A stretch of 64,000 nucleotides of DNA from Oscillospiraceae bacterium (GCA_009777725.1 WRLG01000006.1:53845-117844); one strand, 5' to 3'. Shown: positions 1-8,876, counted from the first letter of the stretch. Numbers and translations: made by a program. The notes: generated by a model not told the origin, from the sequence alone.

Positions 1-819
1 TTCAACATCCACAAGCTCCCAATCAATCTGCGGGGGAGCGAAAGCGGCGACCAGCTCATCGTAAAAGGTGTTAAATTCTTCAATGAGCGCGTCCATGCTT
101 TCCCCGGCTTTTGCGCGCTCCAAGTAATCGTTAGCCATTTCAAGCCTCTCGGCTTTGCCCTCCGATTTCAAAAGGTTGCCCTCGCCATCGCGAAGCGGCA
201 TTTCGATATACTTGACCCAAGCGGAATTTTCAAGCACATATTGCCTGATTTCTTCATCGCTTACAGCCTCTATACCGTCCGCCCCGTAATAATACTTAAA
301 GATTTCCAATCTCTTGACTTCGTTTAAATTAACATCAACCAAGGATTGCTTGCTGATGCCGAAGCCCTCATACATTGCACCCAAAGTACCGCCCGGTATG
401 CCGTAGCTTGCCAGTGAGGGGTCATAATCCCAAAGCTGGTTTACGTTTGCTATGGCTCTCTCATTATCGTTTGCGGACAGGGAAAGCCCAAGCTCGCTGA
501 ATTTAAGCTCGGTTGCGGCAAAATCGCGCATTTTCAAAACTGCTTGGTCGTTAATCCAGTCGTGGGCTGTCTGCTCCTCGATAAGCATATCGAGAAAATT
601 AAAATCCGCTCTCAGACCGCCCATCTCGTCGTACCCCTCGGGCGGGACGTAAGCTATGGCATTTTCAAAAGCCTCCATTTGGTATCTTATAAATATACCC
701 GTCCTCACCTCAATGCCGTCTATTACCGCGCTCCATGATGTATCCTCTCCGCAGGATGCAAGCGATAAGGTCATAGCCGCCGCTATCAAACAGGTAAGGA
801 TTTTTTTTGCTAAAGACAT
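1..819 (-). CDS. SurA/PrsA-like peptidyl-prolyl isomerase-type lipoprotein, 3' truncated by window edge
   Basis: Translating the minus strand from ATG at 819 gives 273 codons with no stop before the window edge. Residues 1-22 form a lipoprotein signal peptide with lipobox L-A-S-C and acylated Cys23. The following helical stretch (about residues 28-180, with conserved-looking aromatic and acidic positions) resembles the SurA_N/trigger-factor-like chaperone part of secreted foldases of the PrsA/SurA type. The catalytic PPIase domain would lie beyond the edge. The start is fixed by GGAGG placed 8 nt upstream. Expected site of action is the outer face of the cytoplasmic membrane. Function is inferred from architecture; another secreted lipoprotein is possible. 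Confidence 0.7.
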   Translation of the reverse strand, partial: MSLAKKILTCLIAAAMTLSLASCGEDTSWSAVIDGIEVRTGIFIRYQMEAFENAIAYVPPEGYDEMGGLRADFNFLDMLIEEQTAHDWINDQAVLKMRDFAATELKFSELGLSLSANDNERAIANVNQLWDYDPSLASYGIPGGTLGAMYEGFGISKQSLVDVNLNEVKRLEIFKYYYGADGIEAVSDEEIRQYVLENSAWVKYIEMPLRDGEGNLLKSEGKAERLEMANDYLERAKAGESMDALIEEFNTFYDELVAAFAPPQIDWELVDVE

Positions 820-865
820 TGCTGTTCAACCTCCGTTTTTTTTACATTAATGATTCTATACTATT

Positions 866-894
866 ATTATAACACATATTTTATCATTTGTAAA
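866..894 (-). promoter_or_regulatory. promoter of the foldase-like lipoprotein gene
   Basis: On the minus strand a TTTACA -35 (889-894) and a TATAAT -10 (866-871) are separated by 17 bp and lie about 45 bp upstream of the lipoprotein ATG at 819. The rest of the interval 895-1092 is AT-rich with no gene seen. Confidence 0.6.
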
Positions 895-1092
895 GAAAAT
901 AAAAAAATAACCCTGCAAACACACATGTAAATAATTTGTTAATATTTTATTTCAATTTTATGTAGATGCGTTCCCCCTGCAAATTGTCAATTGATTTAAT
1001 ATGTATATTTAAAGGCGGCAACGCATAATATTAAAAGAAGCAAAGGAAAAACCCAAAACATCGCCTAGGCGCGGAAAGGATGCTTATAAATA

Positions 1093-2010
1093 ATGAACAT
1101 TTACAAGCCCGAGGGCTCGCTTATCAATACCTCGGATAACCAAAACAGTCTGAAATCCGTAAGAACGCTGGAAGAAGCAAAATACAGGGGCGGTATCCTT
1201 GAAGCGCGGACCGCAATTTGCGATAACGACCATAATCTGATAGTAGACCTGCCCTGCGCGAAAGGAATCATCCCGCGTGCAGAGGGCGCGTTAGGCATAG
1301 CCGAGGGAAAAACGAAGGACATCGCCCTTATCACAAAGGTAAACAAGCCTATCTGTTTTAAGGTTACAGATGTTGCCAAGGTCGGCGGCGAGGTGATTGC
1401 AACGCTTTCGCGGCGGGCGGCGCAAGAGGAATGTATGAGCGAATTTATAGAAAAGCTGACCCCGGGCGATGTGATTCCCGCCAAGGTGACGCATCTGGAG
1501 CAATTCGGCGCGTTCGTTGACATAGGTTGCGGAATCCCCTCCCTTATCCCGATAGACGCAATATCAATATCCAGAATCGCGCACCCCTCCGACCGATTCA
1601 CGCCGGGGCAGGATATAAACGTAGTGATAAAAGATGTTTCAAACGGCAGGGTCTGGCTTTCGCATAAGGAGCTTTTGGGCACTTGGGAGGAAAACGCCTC
1701 TCTGTTCAGCTACGGCGAAACGGTATCGGGCATCATCCGCTCGGTTGAGGATTACGGGGTTTTTGTAGAGCTTGCTCCGAATCTGGCGGGGCTTGCCGAG
1801 CCGCGTGAAAATGTCCGCGCGGGTCAATGCGCCAGCGTTTATATAAAAGCATTAATACCCGAAAAAATGAAAGTAAAGCTCATTATAGTAGACAGCTGCG
1901 AGGGAATCCCCCCCAATACCGCTTTGAAGTATTACATAAACAGCGGACATATATCCTCATGGAGATATTCCACCCCCGAATCCAAACGGGTTATAGAAGC
2001 AAAATTCTAA
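1093..2010 (+). CDS. S1 RNA-binding domain protein
   Basis: A 305-residue protein with successive S1/OB-like segments. Residues about 30-95 form a divergent copy, about 124-200 a clear S1 repeat (G-D-V-I-P-A-K-V, then Q-F-G-A-F-V-D-I), and about 209-266 a second clear copy (G-I-I-R-S-V-E-D-Y-G-V-F-V-E-L). This matches RpsA-like S1 proteins of Firmicutes, which bind single-stranded RNA and may assist translation. It is much shorter than six-domain bacterial ribosomal protein S1. The RBS is AAAGGA about 14 nt before ATG. The gene is monocistronic and converges on the ribosomal operon across a shared terminator. The exact role is not known from sequence. Confidence 0.8.
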   Translation: MNIYKPEGSLINTSDNQNSLKSVRTLEEAKYRGGILEARTAICDNDHNLIVDLPCAKGIIPRAEGALGIAEGKTKDIALITKVNKPICFKVTDVAKVGGEVIATLSRRAAQEECMSEFIEKLTPGDVIPAKVTHLEQFGAFVDIGCGIPSLIPIDAISISRIAHPSDRFTPGQDINVVIKDVSNGRVWLSHKELLGTWEENASLFSYGETVSGIIRSVEDYGVFVELAPNLAGLAEPRENVRAGQCASVYIKALIPEKMKVKLIIVDSCEGIPPNTALKYYINSGHISSWRYSTPESKRVIEAKF

Positions 2011-2022
2011 CTGCTAATCACT

Positions 2023-2060
2023 AAAAAGTCCCCCGCCTTTTCGGCGAGGGACTTAACCTT
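2023..2060. terminator. bidirectional rho-independent terminator
   Basis: A 12-bp stem (2026-2037 with 2043-2054, one mismatch) closes a TTTT loop. It is flanked by A-rich sequence on the left and T-rich on the right, so it can serve the S1 gene (+) and the rplA operon (-). Confidence 0.85.
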
Positions 2061-2088
2061 TTAAATTTCCTCTTAAATTTCCTCAAAC

Positions 2089-2784
2089 TCACGCAATGTA
2101 TTTATTGGTGGCTACAGAAATCCCCACTCCCATGGTTGACGCGATTACGCAGGATTTTATATAAGTCCCCTTAGCGGCGGCGGGCTTTGCTTTCACGACC
2201 GCCTGTATTAAGGTTTCAAAGTTTTCTGCAAGCTTTTGCGCTCCGAAAGAAGCCTTTCCTATGGGGCAATGGATAATATTTGTCTTATCCAGCCTGTATT
2301 CAATTTTACCCGCCTTAGCTTCCGCAACGGCTTTCGCAACATCGGGGGTAACCGTTCCCGCTTTAGGGCTCGGCATAAGTCCCCTCGGACCTAAAATCTT
2401 AGCGACCTTGCTGACAACGCTCATCATATCGGGCGAGGCTACAACAACATCAAAATCCATCCAGCCCTCTTTTTGGATTCTGTCAATCAAGTCCTGCGCT
2501 CCCGCGTGGTCCGCTCCCGCCGCCTTTACGGCTTCAAGCTTATCCTCCTTGCAAAACGCGCAAACGCGCACATTCTTACCCGTACCGTTAGGAAGAACAA
2601 CCGCTCCTCTCACCTGCTGGTCGGCGTGCCTTGAATCAACGCCCAGACGGACGTGCACCTCAATGGTTTCGTCAAATTTAGCCCGGGCGTTCTGACATGC
2701 AAGCTCCAAAGCCTCGGAGGACTCATAAAGCTTCGTTTTGTCAACAGCCTTTAGGCTCTCTCTATATTTTTTACCGCGTTTCAT
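2089..2784 (-). CDS. rplA: 50S ribosomal protein L1
   Basis: The 231-residue protein has the expected bacterial L1 length and family signatures: M-K-R-G-K-K-Y at the N-terminus, [14 protein letters not shown] in the middle and A-S-T-M-G-V-G-I near the C-terminus. L1 binds 23S rRNA at the L1 stalk and in many bacteria represses its own operon. It is the last gene of rpmG-secE-nusG-rplK-rplA; the usual rplJ-rplL pair does not follow, and the operon ends at a terminator. The 137-bp gap between rplK and rplA is unusually long for this cluster and AT-rich. Confidence 0.97.
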   Translation of the reverse strand: MKRGKKYRESLKAVDKTKLYESSEALELACQNARAKFDETIEVHVRLGVDSRHADQQVRGAVVLPNGTGKNVRVCAFCKEDKLEAVKAAGADHAGAQDLIDRIQKEGWMDFDVVVASPDMMSVVSKVAKILGPRGLMPSPKAGTVTPDVAKAVAEAKAGKIEYRLDKTNIIHCPIGKASFGAQKLAENFETLIQAVVKAKPAAAKGTYIKSCVIASTMGVGISVATNKYIA

Positions 2785-2921
2785 AAAAACATTCCTTTCA
2801 AAGTATGTGGTAGCCTTAAAATTAAAAATTATATTACATGATATTATAAGGCGTAATAACGGAAATTTCCTCCCACGTTTAAGTCAATTTAACTTAAATT
2901 GATAATTAAGAGTTAATAAAA

Positions 2922-3347
2922 TCACTCAACAACGGTTACGCCCATTGAACGCGCCGTGCCTGCTACCATTTTCATAGCAGATTCAACGCTCGCGGCGTTT
3001 AGGTCTGCCATTTTGGTTTCGGCAATTTTTTGAATTTGAGCTTTCGTGATTTTACCGACTTTATTTTTGTTTGGTTCTCCCGAGCCTTTATTGATATTGA
3101 TAGCTTTTTTTATTAAAACCGCCGCGGGAGGGGTTTTTGTGATAAACGTAAACGAACGGTCGGCGAATACCGTAATAACAACGGGGATGATAAGCCCCAT
3201 ATCGCCCTTTGTTCTCTCATTGAATTCCTTAGTAAACGCCATGATATTTACGCCGTGCTGACCCAAAGCGGGACCAACCGGCGGCGCGGGAGTAGCCTTA
3301 CCCGCCGCGATTTGCAGCTTAATCAAGCCCGCAACCTTCTGCGCCAT
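2922..3347 (-). CDS. rplK: 50S ribosomal protein L11
   Basis: The 141-residue protein carries the L11 signatures [20 protein letters not shown] near residues 10-30 and A-R-S-M-G-V-T-V-V at the C-terminus. L11 forms the GTPase-associated centre with 23S rRNA and is needed for RelA-type stringent sensing. It follows nusG in the operon with a 62-bp gap and a good RBS (AAAGGAAG). Confidence 0.98.
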   Translation of the reverse strand: MAQKVAGLIKLQIAAGKATPAPPVGPALGQHGVNIMAFTKEFNERTKGDMGLIIPVVITVFADRSFTFITKTPPAAVLIKKAININKGSGEPNKNKVGKITKAQIQKIAETKMADLNAASVESAMKMVAGTARSMGVTVVE

Positions 3348-3409
3348 ATATAAAACTTCCTTTCATTGCTTTAATGTGTTCAGAGCCTAAGCAGGCTCTA
3401 AGTCCTCGC

Positions 3410-3943
3410 TCAATATTCATCGGTTTTAGAAACCTGTGAAAAGTTTAGCTCCGCAAGCGTTTCGCGACCGAACATAGATACGGTAACTTCTACCGTCATA
3501 TCGTCGGTATTAACGCCCTTGACCTCGCCTATAAAGCCCTCCATAGCTCCGGCATCAATCTTGACCCTGTCGCCCGGTTTGAGGTCTACCTCTATCGTTC
3601 TTGCCCTTTCAACGCCCAGCGCGGCGACTTCCCTTTCGGTAAGCGGTACCGGCTTTGAAGCAGGACCGACAAACCCGGTAACCCCTCTGGTGTTCCGAAC
3701 GATATACCAAGACTCATCGGTAAGAATCATTTTCACAAGGACATAGCCCGGAAAAAGCTTCTTCTCAACCTCTTTTTGCTTGTTTTTATCGGTAATCTCA
3801 GTCACCAGCTCCACCGGAACTCTAACCTCCGGGATTAACTCTTGAAGCTTGCGGTTGTCTACGACCTTCAGTATAGTCTGCGCGACTTTATTTTCATAAC
3901 CCGAATAAGTGTGAACGACATACCATCTCGCCGCCTCCGACAT
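3410..3943 (-). CDS. nusG: transcription termination/antitermination factor NusG
   Basis: The 177-residue protein has the NGN domain at residues 1-115 (W-Y-V-V-H-T-Y-S-G-Y-E, then P-G-Y-V-L-V-K-M) and a KOW motif around residues 125-150 (P-G-D-R-V-K-I-D-A-G). It binds RNA polymerase and modulates pausing, elongation and Rho or ribosome coupling. It lies between secE and rplK, the conserved bacterial order. Confidence 0.98.
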   Translation of the reverse strand: MSEAARWYVVHTYSGYENKVAQTILKVVDNRKLQELIPEVRVPVELVTEITDKNKQKEVEKKLFPGYVLVKMILTDESWYIVRNTRGVTGFVGPASKPVPLTEREVAALGVERARTIEVDLKPGDRVKIDAGAMEGFIGEVKGVNTDDMTVEVTVSMFGRETLAELNFSQVSKTDEY

Positions 3944-4000
3944 TATAACGACATCCTTTCAAGCAGCTCCGCCCGGCGGCATATCCTTTCAGATACGCCT

Positions 4001-4285
4001 TTAGCCGCCTAAGTTTATAATCAGCTTCATAAGCTCGCTTAAACCTAAGTCAAACGCATAAATAATCAAGCCCGCCAAAACCATCCCCGAAAGCACGACC
4101 GTAGTATTGTTGACGACCTTTTCCTTTGAGGGCCATACGACCTTTTTAAGCTCGCTTTTAAGCTCCTTTAAAAATTTGACAACGGGGCTTTTCTTTTTGC
4201 CGGATTTACCGCCCTTTTTTGAAGAAGCCTTGGTGTTTGAGGTTTTTTTAACCGCGCCCGCCTCGGCTTTATTGTTTTCCGACAT
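4001..4285 (-). CDS. secE: preprotein translocase subunit SecE
   Basis: From the ATG at 4285 the product has 94 residues: a lysine-rich cytosolic N-terminal tail, the conserved amphipathic segment L-K-E-L-K-S-E-L-K-K-V-V-W-P-S, and one transmembrane helix (about 60-82). This is the Gram-positive SecE layout; SecE stabilises SecY in the translocon. The upstream in-frame extension to 4381 is rejected because an AAAGGAG Shine-Dalgarno lies 10 nt before 4285, and an ATG at 4294 sits too close to it. Confidence 0.93.
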   Translation of the reverse strand: MSENNKAEAGAVKKTSNTKASSKKGGKSGKKKSPVVKFLKELKSELKKVVWPSKEKVVNNTTVVLSGMVLAGLIIYAFDLGLSELMKLIINLGG

Positions 4286-4385
4286 GATACACATACTCCT
4301 TTCAACGCTTTTCGCGCCATTCCTCCAAGACGGTTCAAAGCACCCACGCTCTGACAACAGCCCGCCCGGAGCTTCTGGCATCCTT

Positions 4386-4535
4386 TTACTTAGTTTCCTT
4401 ATGCAGAGTATGCTTTCTGCAGAATTTACAGTGCTTTGTCATCTCTAGCCTGTCGGGGTCGTTCTTTTTGCTTTTTTTCGTGTTATAATTACGTTGCTTA
4501 CATTCCATACAGGATAATGTTATTTTGATTCTCAT
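4386..4535 (-). CDS. rpmG: 50S ribosomal protein L33
   Basis: A 49-residue product: [13 protein letters not shown] at the start, a [12 protein letters not shown] core and [14 protein letters not shown] at the end. The two C-x-x-C pairs mark the zinc-binding form of L33. The start is set by GGAGGTGCC upstream. It is the first gene of the rpmG-secE-nusG-rplK-rplA operon. Confidence 0.97.
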   Translation of the reverse strand: MRIKITLSCMECKQRNYNTKKSKKNDPDRLEMTKHCKFCRKHTLHKETK

Positions 4536-4646
4536 GATTAACGGCACCTCCTAATTCATTTTTAGCGGTCGCCTAAATTGGCTTTGCACCGCTTGGTTTG
4601 CCTCCCTCTTACCAAGGTCTGAGTTCATATTTTACTCAAAAAAATA

Positions 4647-4700
4647 AACCTCTGCGTAAGAGGTAAATGTATTATACCACGTCTTACTTAGTTTTGTCAA
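4647..4700 (-). promoter_or_regulatory. strong promoter of the rpmG-secE-nusG-rplK-rplA operon with a hairpin at the 5' end of the transcript
   Basis: On the minus strand TTGACA (4695-4700), an 18-bp spacer and extended -10 TGG-TATAAT (4671-4676) give a near-consensus promoter. Immediately after the expected start, CCTCT-TACGC-AGAGG folds into a small hairpin (4649-4663) followed by a T-rich run on the minus strand. It looks like a very early attenuator or a 5' stabilising hairpin. An untranslated leader of about 100 nt precedes rpmG. Confidence 0.75.
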
Positions 4701-4840
4701 GGGTTTTTTAAAAAATTCGGTGTAAAGTTTACATATTTACGGCATATTGGGGACATCGTGTTCTGTTTGTTAATAAATTTTAAAATAAAATTCATATATT
4801 GTTAACTTTAACTTTTATCCTCCTAACCCCCGCTTAAATA

Positions 4841-4869
4841 TTTACAATCCAATAAAAATATGTTATAAT
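4841..4869 (+). promoter_or_regulatory. recG promoter
   Basis: TTTACA (4841-4846), 17 bp, and extended -10 TGT-TATAAT (4861-4869) lie about 32 bp before the recG start. Confidence 0.65.
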
Positions 4870-4900
4870 AATAAAAAAACATATTACGGAGTGTTAAGCC

Positions 4901-6967
4901 TTGGATTTAAAGCGGGATAAAAGCAGAGCCCTGTCAAAGGATTCGTTAATATCGGAGCTTGGAGGGGTGGGCAGTAAGCGGGCAGAACTGTATGCTAAAA
5001 TCGGAATTAATACTATCGGTAATTTATTGGAATATTATCCCCGCAGTTATATAGACTGCTCCCTACCTGTGCCGATTCAGACGGCGGAGGTGAACAGCCA
5101 CTGCGTTGTAAAGGGGATTGTAACCCGAAAAATTCCTGCCGCCAGAATTCGGCAAGGGCTTACGCTTTATAAGGTAATCGTCCAAGACGAAAGCGAAGCC
5201 ATGACAGTTGTTTTATATAATAACCAATACGTATTCGATGCTTTTTTGAGCGGCGAGGAATATATTTTTTACGGCAAGATGAACGGCGGCTTCACCCGCA
5301 AGGAAATGAACTCTCCCTTTTTTATAAGGGCGGACGAGCCGAAGAAAATCCGCCCCGTTTACAGGCTTACCGAGGGGCTGACCTCGAATATGCTTATTTC
5401 TAACCTTTCGGTATCTCTCGGCGCGGTCGAAAGCGGGTTTTTCTCCGAACCTCTGCCGGAAGCGTTAAGGAGCTACTATAAGCTCCCGACCCGTGAATAT
5501 GCAATCAGAAATGTCCATTTCCCGGAGGACGGGGAAGCGTCTAAGCTGGCACTCCGCCGTCTGGCTTTTGATGAGCTTTTGATTTTGCAAATCGGAATGG
5601 CAATGCTGAAAAACCGAAGCCGTCAATTAACATCCTATCAAATGCAATCTAAAAATAAAGCCTTAGAAAAATTTTGCTCTTCCCTGCCGTTTGATTTGAC
5701 CAACGCGCAAAAACAGGCAATCGCCGAGGTATCCGCCGACCTGCAATCACAAGAGCCTATGAACAGACTGCTTCAAGGTGATGTCGGCTCGGGGAAAACC
5801 GTTGTAGCGGCGGCGGCGGCGGTTATGGCTAAAGAGAATGGTTATCAAACCGCGCTTATGGCTCCTACGGAAATATTGGCTCGTCAGCATGATAAAACAC
5901 TGGCAGAGCTTTTAACTCCTTTCGGCGCAAGGGTTTGCTGTGTTACGGGAGCGGTTAAGGGTAAGGCACGGCTTACTTTAAACGAAAAAATTCAAAACGG
6001 CGAATATGATGTGATTGTCGGCACGCACGCGCTTATTTCCGGCTCAACCGAATTTTCAAATCTCGGTCTTGTCATTATGGACGAACAACATAGGTTCGGC
6101 GTTAATCAACGCGCCGCGCTCTCCGAAAAAGGCGGCTCTCCGCATAAGCTTGTCATGTCGGCAACACCGATTCCGCGCACCCTTGCATTGATTATTTACG
6201 GTGATTTAGACCTGACCGTGCTAAACGAGTTGCCCAAAGGCAGGCAGGCAATAGAAACCCACGCGATTACCGCGAAACTGCGCGACAGAACCTACAGCTT
6301 CATAAAAAAACAGCTTGACGCGGGAAGGCAGGCGTATATCATCTGCCCCGTCATCGAGGAAAATGAGAACGAGCTCACATCGGCGAAAGCATATATAGAA
6401 AGGCTGAAAAAAAGCGCGCTCGGAGAATATAATGCGGGGCTTTTGCACGGAAAAATGTCAGCTTCCGAAAAGGACAGAGTGATGAACGACTTTAAAGAAA
6501 AAAAGCTTGACCTTCTGGTTGCGACAACGGTTGTAGAGGTGGGCGTAGACGTGCCGAACGCAACCGTAATCCTAATCGAAAATGCCGACCGATTCGGACT
6601 TTCTCAGCTTCATCAGCTAAGAGGCAGGGTGGGGAGAAGCGAGCATAAAAGCTATTGTATACTCATAGCGGGGAGCGTGACCGAAAGTGCGAAGGAGCGG
6701 CTGAGGATAATGACCCAAACCTCCGACGGCTTTAAAATATCGGAATATGATTTAAAACTTCGCGGCGCGGGAGATTTTTTCGGTGAACGCCAGCATGGTT
6801 TGCCGTCACTTAAAGTAGCCGACATAGCCGCGGACAGGGTTATTTTAGCCGAAACGGCGCAAGCCGCGAAAAAGCTTATAAAAAACAGCCCCGACCTATC
6901 CCTCTACCCCGAATTGAAACGGCTCGCGGAAGAGATGTTTGATAAGGGCAAGGCGGGGGCGGATTAA
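4901..6967 (+). CDS. recG: ATP-dependent DNA helicase RecG
   Basis: The 688-residue protein has the full RecG layout: an N-terminal wedge/OB domain (about 20-250), Walker A G-D-V-G-S-G-K-T at 293-300, the DEAD-family box D-E-Q-H at 394-397, S-A-T-P-I-P-R-T motif III, and the C-terminal helicase lobe with Q-L-R-G-R-V-G-R-S. RecG remodels stalled replication forks and branch-migrates Holliday junctions. The start is TTG at 4901 with GGAG about 9 nt upstream. The gene is followed closely by a nucleotidyltransferase-like/HEPN pair. Confidence 0.97.
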   Translation: MDLKRDKSRALSKDSLISELGGVGSKRAELYAKIGINTIGNLLEYYPRSYIDCSLPVPIQTAEVNSHCVVKGIVTRKIPAARIRQGLTLYKVIVQDESEAMTVVLYNNQYVFDAFLSGEEYIFYGKMNGGFTRKEMNSPFFIRADEPKKIRPVYRLTEGLTSNMLISNLSVSLGAVESGFFSEPLPEALRSYYKLPTREYAIRNVHFPEDGEASKLALRRLAFDELLILQIGMAMLKNRSRQLTSYQMQSKNKALEKFCSSLPFDLTNAQKQAIAEVSADLQSQEPMNRLLQGDVGSGKTVVAAAAAVMAKENGYQTALMAPTEILARQHDKTLAELLTPFGARVCCVTGAVKGKARLTLNEKIQNGEYDVIVGTHALISGSTEFSNLGLVIMDEQHRFGVNQRAALSEKGGSPHKLVMSATPIPRTLALIIYGDLDLTVLNELPKGRQAIETHAITAKLRDRTYSFIKKQLDAGRQAYIICPVIEENENELTSAKAYIERLKKSALGEYNAGLLHGKMSASEKDRVMNDFKEKKLDLLVATTVVEVGVDVPNATVILIENADRFGLSQLHQLRGRVGRSEHKSYCILIAGSVTESAKERLRIMTQTSDGFKISEYDLKLRGAGDFFGERQHGLPSLKVADIAADRVILAETAQAAKKLIKNSPDLSLYPELKRLAEEMFDKGKAGAD

Positions 6968-6987
6968 GTGCATGTGAAAGGAGTTAA

Positions 6988-7308
6988 ATGAAAATGAAAG
7001 AAAACGCAACAGTCTCAAAAATGGTGAGCGAAATAGTCAAAATATGCTCTCCTTTTCAAGTGTTTATGGTTTCCTTTAAGACGAATTCAAGGGGTGAGCT
7101 TTCATCGTTTAAGCTTTGCATAGTAGTAGACGATTGCTATGAGGACATAAAAAAGCTGGAAGCCGATATACAGATGAACACGGATTGCCCCGTTCCTTGT
7201 GATGTCATTATCTATAGAGTCAGCGAATGGAACGAGTGCGTGGAAGATGACTGCACGTTCGCGTACAGGGTGGAGAATGCGGGGGAGGTGCTGTATGAGC
7301 AGATGTAG
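6988..7308 (+). CDS. nucleotidyltransferase-like protein (degenerate MNT partner of HEPN)
   Basis: A 106-residue protein whose central part (V-S-F-K-T-N-S-R-G-E-L-S-S-F-K-L-C-I-V-V-D-D) has the strand-loop-strand pattern of minimal nucleotidyltransferases, but the canonical G-S-x-A-x-G-x-x-x-x-x-S-D-x-D signature is not intact. It overlaps a HEPN gene by 14 nt, the classic MNT-HEPN arrangement. In characterised pairs the MNT protein AMPylates and neutralises the HEPN RNase. Whether this divergent copy still has activity cannot be told. Confidence 0.55.
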   Translation: MKMKENATVSKMVSEIVKICSPFQVFMVSFKTNSRGELSSFKLCIVVDDCYEDIKKLEADIQMNTDCPVPCDVIIYRVSEWNECVEDDCTFAYRVENAGEVLYEQM

Positions 7309-7744
7309 CGGTCATAAAAAAGACAGCAAGCGGTATTATGATTGGATGTATCACGCCTATCAAGACCTAATGGCGGCGCGGTTTTTAATCCAAGACGGCG
7401 ACCTGTATGAACCAACGGTATTTCACTGCCAGCAAGCCGTTGAAAAGTCTTTGAAATCCTTTATGCTGTATAAAGCGCATCGGCTTTTCGATGGGCATAA
7501 TATTACTTGGCTCTGCAAGCAAGCGGCAATGTTGGATTGCGGCTTTACTCCTTTTATAGAAAAAACCGTTGAGCTGAACAAGTTCTACATAGAAGCCCGC
7601 TACCCCGCCGATATTCCCACTATAATAGATGAAGAAACGGCGCAAGCTCTTTTAAACTGCGCGGAAAGCATTGCGGGCATAGTGTGCGGCGCGGTTAAGT
7701 TTGATTACAACAGCTATCATAAACGGAGGGTCAGAAGCAGTTAA
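7295..7744 (+). CDS. HEPN domain protein
   Basis: From ATG 7295 (RBS GGGGGAGG, overlapping the previous gene) the product has 149 residues. It shows the HEPN helical pattern: Y-Y-D-W-M-Y-H-A-Y-Q-D-L-M-A-A-R-F-L, then F-H-C-Q-Q-A-V-E-K-S-L-K-S-F, and the family hallmark Y-I-E-A-R-Y-P-A-D near residue 108. The R-x4-6-H RNase motif of toxic HEPN proteins is not obvious, so this may be a non-catalytic HEPN. It pairs with the upstream nucleotidyltransferase-like gene. Confidence 0.8.
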   Translation: MSRCSGHKKDSKRYYDWMYHAYQDLMAARFLIQDGDLYEPTVFHCQQAVEKSLKSFMLYKAHRLFDGHNITWLCKQAAMLDCGFTPFIEKTVELNKFYIEARYPADIPTIIDEETAQALLNCAESIAGIVCGAVKFDYNSYHKRRVRSS

Positions 7745-7838
7745 GCTTTTGTTTATGCAATTTAATTTGAATAAAAGCTTGATTATACATAAATTTTTGA
7801 ATGTTTTCAAAAAAAATAAATTAAATATGCAAAGGCTA

Positions 7839-7866
7839 TTGACAAATCTGAAAATGGGTGTATAAT
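7839..7866 (+). promoter_or_regulatory. argC promoter with overlapping AT-rich dyad
   Basis: TTGACA (7839-7844), a 16-bp spacer and TATAAT (7861-7866) lie about 55 bp before argC. The -10 sits in an AT-rich dyad, GTATA (7859-7863) to TATAC (7872-7876), a plausible ArgR-type operator. Upstream, 7745-7780 contains an imperfect inverted repeat (AAGCTTTT/AAAAGCTT) that may terminate the HEPN transcript. Confidence 0.6.
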
Positions 7867-7922
7867 AATATCTATACTCTGTATTCAGACTAAAATTATC
7901 ATAAAAAAGGGGCGTAAATATT

Positions 7923-8876
7923 ATGGCAGCTAAGGTTTTTATCGATGGTCAAGAGGGGACAACGGGCTTGCGTATTCATGACAGGCTCAAAGCCAGAGAT
8001 GATATAGAATTAATTGAAATTGAGCCCGCGCTTCGCAAAAGCCCGGAGGAGAGGAAGCGGCTTTTAAACGAGGCTGATTTCGCCGTTCTCTGCCTGCCCG
8101 ATGCGGCGGCTATAGAAGCGGTTTCTTTTGTTCAAAATAAAACTACGCGGGTGATTGATGCTTCCACCGCGCACAGAACCCATCCGGGTTGGGCTTACGG
8201 GCTTCCCGAGTTGTCTAAGGCGCATAGGAGCAAAATAGCATCGGGCATGAGGGTTGCCGTTCCGGGGTGTTATGCTTGCGGATTTAACTCAATTATGTAT
8301 CCTATAGTTCAAGATAAGCTGATTCAGCCTTATCACCCGCTCTTCTGTCACGCGGTTTCCGGCTACAGCGGCGGCGGAAAGGGTTTAATCGGGGTTTATG
8401 AGGGAGAAGATAAGCCGGCAGGATTTTTCTCCCCTATGCAATATTCTATGGGTCGACACCATAAGCATATTAAGGAGATGACGGCAATATCGGAGCTTTC
8501 CTATCCGCCGATTTTCAACCCCGCGGTAGACGATTATTACAGCGGCATGGTTGTAACCATCCCCCTGCACCTGCGGACGCTGGCGAAAAAAACCTCCGCC
8601 GAGCTTATTTGCGCCATGTATGCGGAGCATTATAAAAACCAAAAAGTGATTAAGGTTATGCCGTTTATGGGAGAAGGGATTCTTGAAAACGGATTCCTCG
8701 CCGCAAACACGCTCAAAGACTCCGACTCCATGCAGATTTTTGTCTTCGGAAACAATGACCACGCGTTAATCTGCGCCCGCTTTGATAATCTGGGCAAGGG
8801 CGCGTCCGGCTCTGCTGTGCAGTGTTTGAATATTATGATGGGGGTTGAGGAGACGGTTGGGCTTTGTTTGATTTGA
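7923..8876 (+). CDS. argC: N-acetyl-gamma-glutamyl-phosphate reductase (type 2)
   Basis: The 317-residue protein starts with an NAD(P)-binding segment, K-V-F-I-D-G-Q-E-G-T-T-G-L, typical of the short type-2 AGPR family, and carries the active-site Cys116 in V-P-G-C-Y-A-C-G-F. It reduces N-acetylglutamyl-phosphate to the semialdehyde, step 3 of ornithine synthesis. It is the first gene of the dispersed arg cluster and has its own promoter; argJ lies downstream, separated by a restriction-modification pair. Confidence 0.95.
   Translation: MAAKVFIDGQEGTTGLRIHDRLKARDDIELIEIEPALRKSPEERKRLLNEADFAVLCLPDAAAIEAVSFVQNKTTRVIDASTAHRTHPGWAYGLPELSKAHRSKIASGMRVAVPGCYACGFNSIMYPIVQDKLIQPYHPLFCHAVSGYSGGGKGLIGVYEGEDKPAGFFSPMQYSMGRHHKHIKEMTAISELSYPPIFNPAVDDYYSGMVVTIPLHLRTLAKKTSAELICAMYAEHYKNQKVIKVMPFMGEGILENGFLAANTLKDSDSMQIFVFGNNDHALICARFDNLGKGASGSAVQCLNIMMGVEETVGLCLI

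Noticed and set aside
1101..1682. 193-codon open frame antisense to the S1-domain gene
   Set aside because: It lies wholly opposite a well-supported gene, has no RBS and no protein-like domain pattern.
2261..2695. 144-codon open frame opposite rplA
   Set aside because: Antisense shadow of a ribosomal protein gene.
4286..4385. tRNA-Trp between rpmG and secE, as in some Firmicutes
   Set aside because: The interval does not fold into a cloverleaf and has no CCA anticodon loop or T-arm consensus.
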